This document shows positions 16,250 through 18,033 of a stretch of DNA of 18,033 nt, piece after piece (position 1 is the first letter of the stretch; each line of letters starts with the position of its first letter). Below the pieces are notes generated by a model, which was given only the letters and a program-made list of their open reading frames with translations, was not told the DNA's origin and searched no databases. The DNA is from a candidate division WOR-3 bacterium. GTDB taxonomy: Bacteria; SDB-A. The stretch lies in contig JAFGON010000018.1 of assembly GCA_016926475.1 (NCBI GenBank), forward strand, positions 1 to 18,033, written 5' to 3'. The translations under genes were made by a program, and so were the position numbers.

Positions 16250-17081
16250 AGTCAAAGTCGTATTTTTGGGAGATATAATCGGCAAACCCGGCAGGCAGGT
16301 TTGTAAAGCTTTGCTGCCTGAAATCATAAGTGAGTATTCTCCCGACGCTGTAATTGCGAACGGGGAAAACCTCGCTTCTGGATTTGGAATTTCCAAAAGG
16401 GTCGCTGAGGAGCTTTTGGAGTCGGGTGTTTCAGTGTTTACAGGAGGCAACCACTCCCTTCACGTTTCCGGAGCGGAAGAATGGTTTGAAAAGGAACAGA
16501 GGGTATTGATTCCAGCGAATTTCACAAAATACATCAAAGGTTCGAGAATTGCAGAAATAAAGACAGAAAATTCTTTTATATACGTCTTTTGTCTTGTCGG
16601 CAGACTTTTCATGAATCAGAGCGACAATCCATTTACCGTTGCGGGTTCCGTTCTCGAAGAGATTAAAAGGAGAAAAAAAGTTTTAAACCCTGTCATTGTT
16701 GTCGATTTTCACGCTGAAGCGACTTCGGAAAAAAAAGCGCTTTTTTACGAACTCGACGGAAAAGCGACTGCTGTTTTCGGGACGCACACTCATGTTGCGA
16801 CTTCGGATGAATTTGTCTCTGAAAACGGGACCGCTTACATCACAGATGCCGGAATGGCAGGGGCTTTTGATTCAGTTATCGGCATGGGAGCCTCTGAATC
16901 TCTTGAGTCTCTGAAAACCGGAAGAAAAATGAGGTTGAAACCGGCATTTGGCGCGAAAAGACGGCTTGACGGAGTTTTTTTCGCGGCGGACTCTGAGACC
17001 GGAAAAGCCCTTGAAATAAAAAGGTTCACTAAATTTGCGGAGTTTTCAAGCATAGCGAACGGGGCGAGAATTGGAAACTAA
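16239..17081 (+). CDS. ymdB: YmdB-type metallophosphoesterase (TIGR00282 family)
   Basis: 280 residues, the usual length. Metal ligands of the calcineurin-like fold are visible: Asp12 in FLGDIIGKPGR, Glu44 in ANGENLASGFGI, Asn72-His73 in TGGNHSLH, His159 in VDFHAEATSEK, and His184/His186 in FGTHTHVATSDE. Family knowledge: hydrolyses 2',3'-cyclic nucleotides or cAMP, and in Bacillus subtilis affects biofilm decisions and interacts with RNase Y. Gene order rny-ymdB is conserved. The first 11 bases lie inside rny, and no separate promoter is seen. One detail: the usual GNHIWDK is GNHSLHV here, though the metal-binding Asn-His is kept. Confidence 0.93.
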   Translation: MQNRVKVVFLGDIIGKPGRQVCKALLPEIISEYSPDAVIANGENLASGFGISKRVAEELLESGVSVFTGGNHSLHVSGAEEWFEKEQRVLIPANFTKYIKGSRIAEIKTENSFIYVFCLVGRLFMNQSDNPFTVAGSVLEEIKRRKKVLNPVIVVDFHAEATSEKKALFYELDGKATAVFGTHTHVATSDEFVSENGTAYITDAGMAGAFDSVIGMGASESLESLKTGRKMRLKPAFGAKRRLDGVFFAADSETGKALEIKRFTKFAEFSSIANGARIGN

Positions 17082-17991
17082 AATACTGCAAGGAAAACCT
17101 GTTGCGGATGAAATCTACAGCGATTTGTCCGGCAAAATCGCGAGAATGCAGAGAAAACCATACCTCGTGGTATTTCTTGTAGGGGAAGATCCCGCTTCAA
17201 AATCGTACGTAAGCTCTAAAACCAAAGCCGCAAAAAAAATCGGGATCAGAGAAAACACTTTGGTTTTACCGACTGGCATCAAAGAAAATGAACTTGAGTA
17301 TCTTGTAAAAAAATGCGCCGAAGAGGAGAACCCGGACGGAATCCTTGTTCAATTTCCTCTTCCGAGTCATATAAATCCCGAAAAGATTATCCTTTCAATC
17401 CCAGCGGAAAAGGACGTCGACGGACTTCACCCCCAGAATCTTGGGTCTCTCATGAGGGGCACCACAGGACATTACCCATGCACTCCATCAGGTGTTATTG
17501 CATTACTTGAGTACTATAGGATACAGACAAAAGGTAAAAATGCCGTCGTCTTGGGCAGAAGCCTAATAACCGGAAAACCAATGGCCAATCTTCTTCTCGA
17601 TAAAGGCATTGACGCGACTGTAGCGGTCTGCCACAGCGCAACCCCTGATATATCGCGTTATACATCCAATGCAGAGATAGTGATTTCAGCTGTTGGAAGA
17701 CCTTGTTTTTTGAAAAGTGAAATGGTCAAAGAAGGCTCGACGATAATTGACGTCGGCGTCAACAGGGTTCCATGCTCTTCATCGAAAAACGGGTACGTTT
17801 TAAAAGGAGACTCTGATTTTGATAATATGCTGGGTCGAGTCTCCGGAATTACCCCTGTCCCAGGCGGCGTAGGCCTTTTGACTGTCGCCATGCTCATGAA
17901 AAATACTGTAAAAGCAGCATTATTGAGAGAAAATAAAAATGGAAATACTGTCGGTCTCTCAGCTCAACGGGCAAGCGAAGAGAATCCTTGA
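17071..17991 (+). CDS. folD: Bifunctional methylenetetrahydrofolate dehydrogenase/cyclohydrolase FolD
   Basis: 306 residues. The start is TTG at 17071, 11 bases inside ymdB, giving METKILQGKPVADEI, the normal FolD N-terminus. Catalytic Tyr46-xxx-Lys50 (YVSSKTKAAKKIGI), Gln in ILVQFPLP, and KDVDGLHPQN (114-123) line the folate site. VVLGRSLITGKP is the NADP-binding loop, and ITPVPGGVGLLTVAMLM is the C-terminal signature. It converts 5,10-methylene-THF to 10-formyl-THF in the cytoplasm. The last 20 or so residues, past VKAALL, are an unconserved tail that arises because the frame runs 53 bases into xseA. Confidence 0.97.
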   Translation: METKILQGKPVADEIYSDLSGKIARMQRKPYLVVFLVGEDPASKSYVSSKTKAAKKIGIRENTLVLPTGIKENELEYLVKKCAEEENPDGILVQFPLPSHINPEKIILSIPAEKDVDGLHPQNLGSLMRGTTGHYPCTPSGVIALLEYYRIQTKGKNAVVLGRSLITGKPMANLLLDKGIDATVAVCHSATPDISRYTSNAEIVISAVGRPCFLKSEMVKEGSTIIDVGVNRVPCSSSKNGYVLKGDSDFDNMLGRVSGITPVPGGVGLLTVAMLMKNTVKAALLRENKNGNTVGLSAQRASEENP

Positions 17992-18033
17992 GGTCGAATT
18001 TTCACGGATAGCAGTCCGGGGAGAAATTTCGAA
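17939..18033 (+). CDS. xseA: Exodeoxyribonuclease VII large subunit, N-terminal fragment (cut by window edge)
   Basis: An ATG at 17939 inside the end of folD opens a frame reading MEILSVSQLNGQAKRILEVE and on to FSRIAVRGEIS. This matches the first residues of XseA: the LSVSELN start and the beginning of the OB-fold, which normally reads VEGEISN. Exonuclease VII degrades single-stranded DNA; the large subunit carries binding and catalysis, and the small subunit XseB usually follows. Only 31 residues are visible, but the motif and the position after folD make the call good. Confidence 0.88.
   Translation, partial: MEILSVSQLNGQAKRILEVEFSRIAVRGEIS

Overview
The window looks like a bacterial chromosome segment of moderate G+C with dense coding on both strands. 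The C25 peptidase at the left edge carries a C-terminal sorting-like domain of the kind common in Bacteroidota/FCB relatives and in candidate phyla such as WOR-3 or Cloacimonadota. Together with a long GMP synthase and an RNase Y/YmdB/FolD/XseA cluster, this suggests an uncultivated FCB-related or neighbouring candidate-phylum bacterium. That placement is inference. TGA acts as a stop codon (guaA, folD), so the code is standard.

Left part (1-7606). A large secreted gingipain-type peptidase runs off the left edge on the minus strand. It is divergent from a TetR-type regulator whose first helix is separated from the rest by a one-base frameshift. A perfect 19-bp palindrome lies in the gap between them. 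Next, on the minus strand, come three genes in a row: an FMN-binding exported protein, a TPR protein with a DUF2271-like C-terminus (coupled by a TAATG overlap), and a two-helix membrane protein. A broken SHOCT-domain gene follows on the plus strand, with an A7 frameshift and an in-frame TGA.

Middle part (7623-12136). pdxT and pdxS (glutamine-dependent PLP synthase) lie on the minus strand behind a strong extended -10 promoter. Upstream of them is a tandem ABC ATPase in which only the first half has Walker A and only the second half has a good signature motif. guaA is divergent from it and encodes a 602-residue, eukaryote-like long GMP synthase.

Right part (12184-18033). A secreted or anchored protein of unusual architecture (Gly-rich segment, membrane helix, two Tim44-like segments each followed by a four-cysteine zinc ribbon, TerB-like tail) precedes a 484-base gap. 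The gap holds a well-supported 6S RNA (ssrS) with its own promoter. After it comes an overlapping plus-strand run, rny - ymdB - folD - xseA (cut by the right edge), covering mRNA decay, a regulatory phosphoesterase, one-carbon metabolism and exonuclease VII.

No CRISPR array, tRNA, rRNA, transposase or phage gene was seen. The most rewarding places to look are the ABC protein's split active site, the FMN-binding/DUF2271-TPR pair, the 6S RNA locus, the palindrome beside the damaged TetR gene, and the Tim44/zinc-ribbon/TerB protein.
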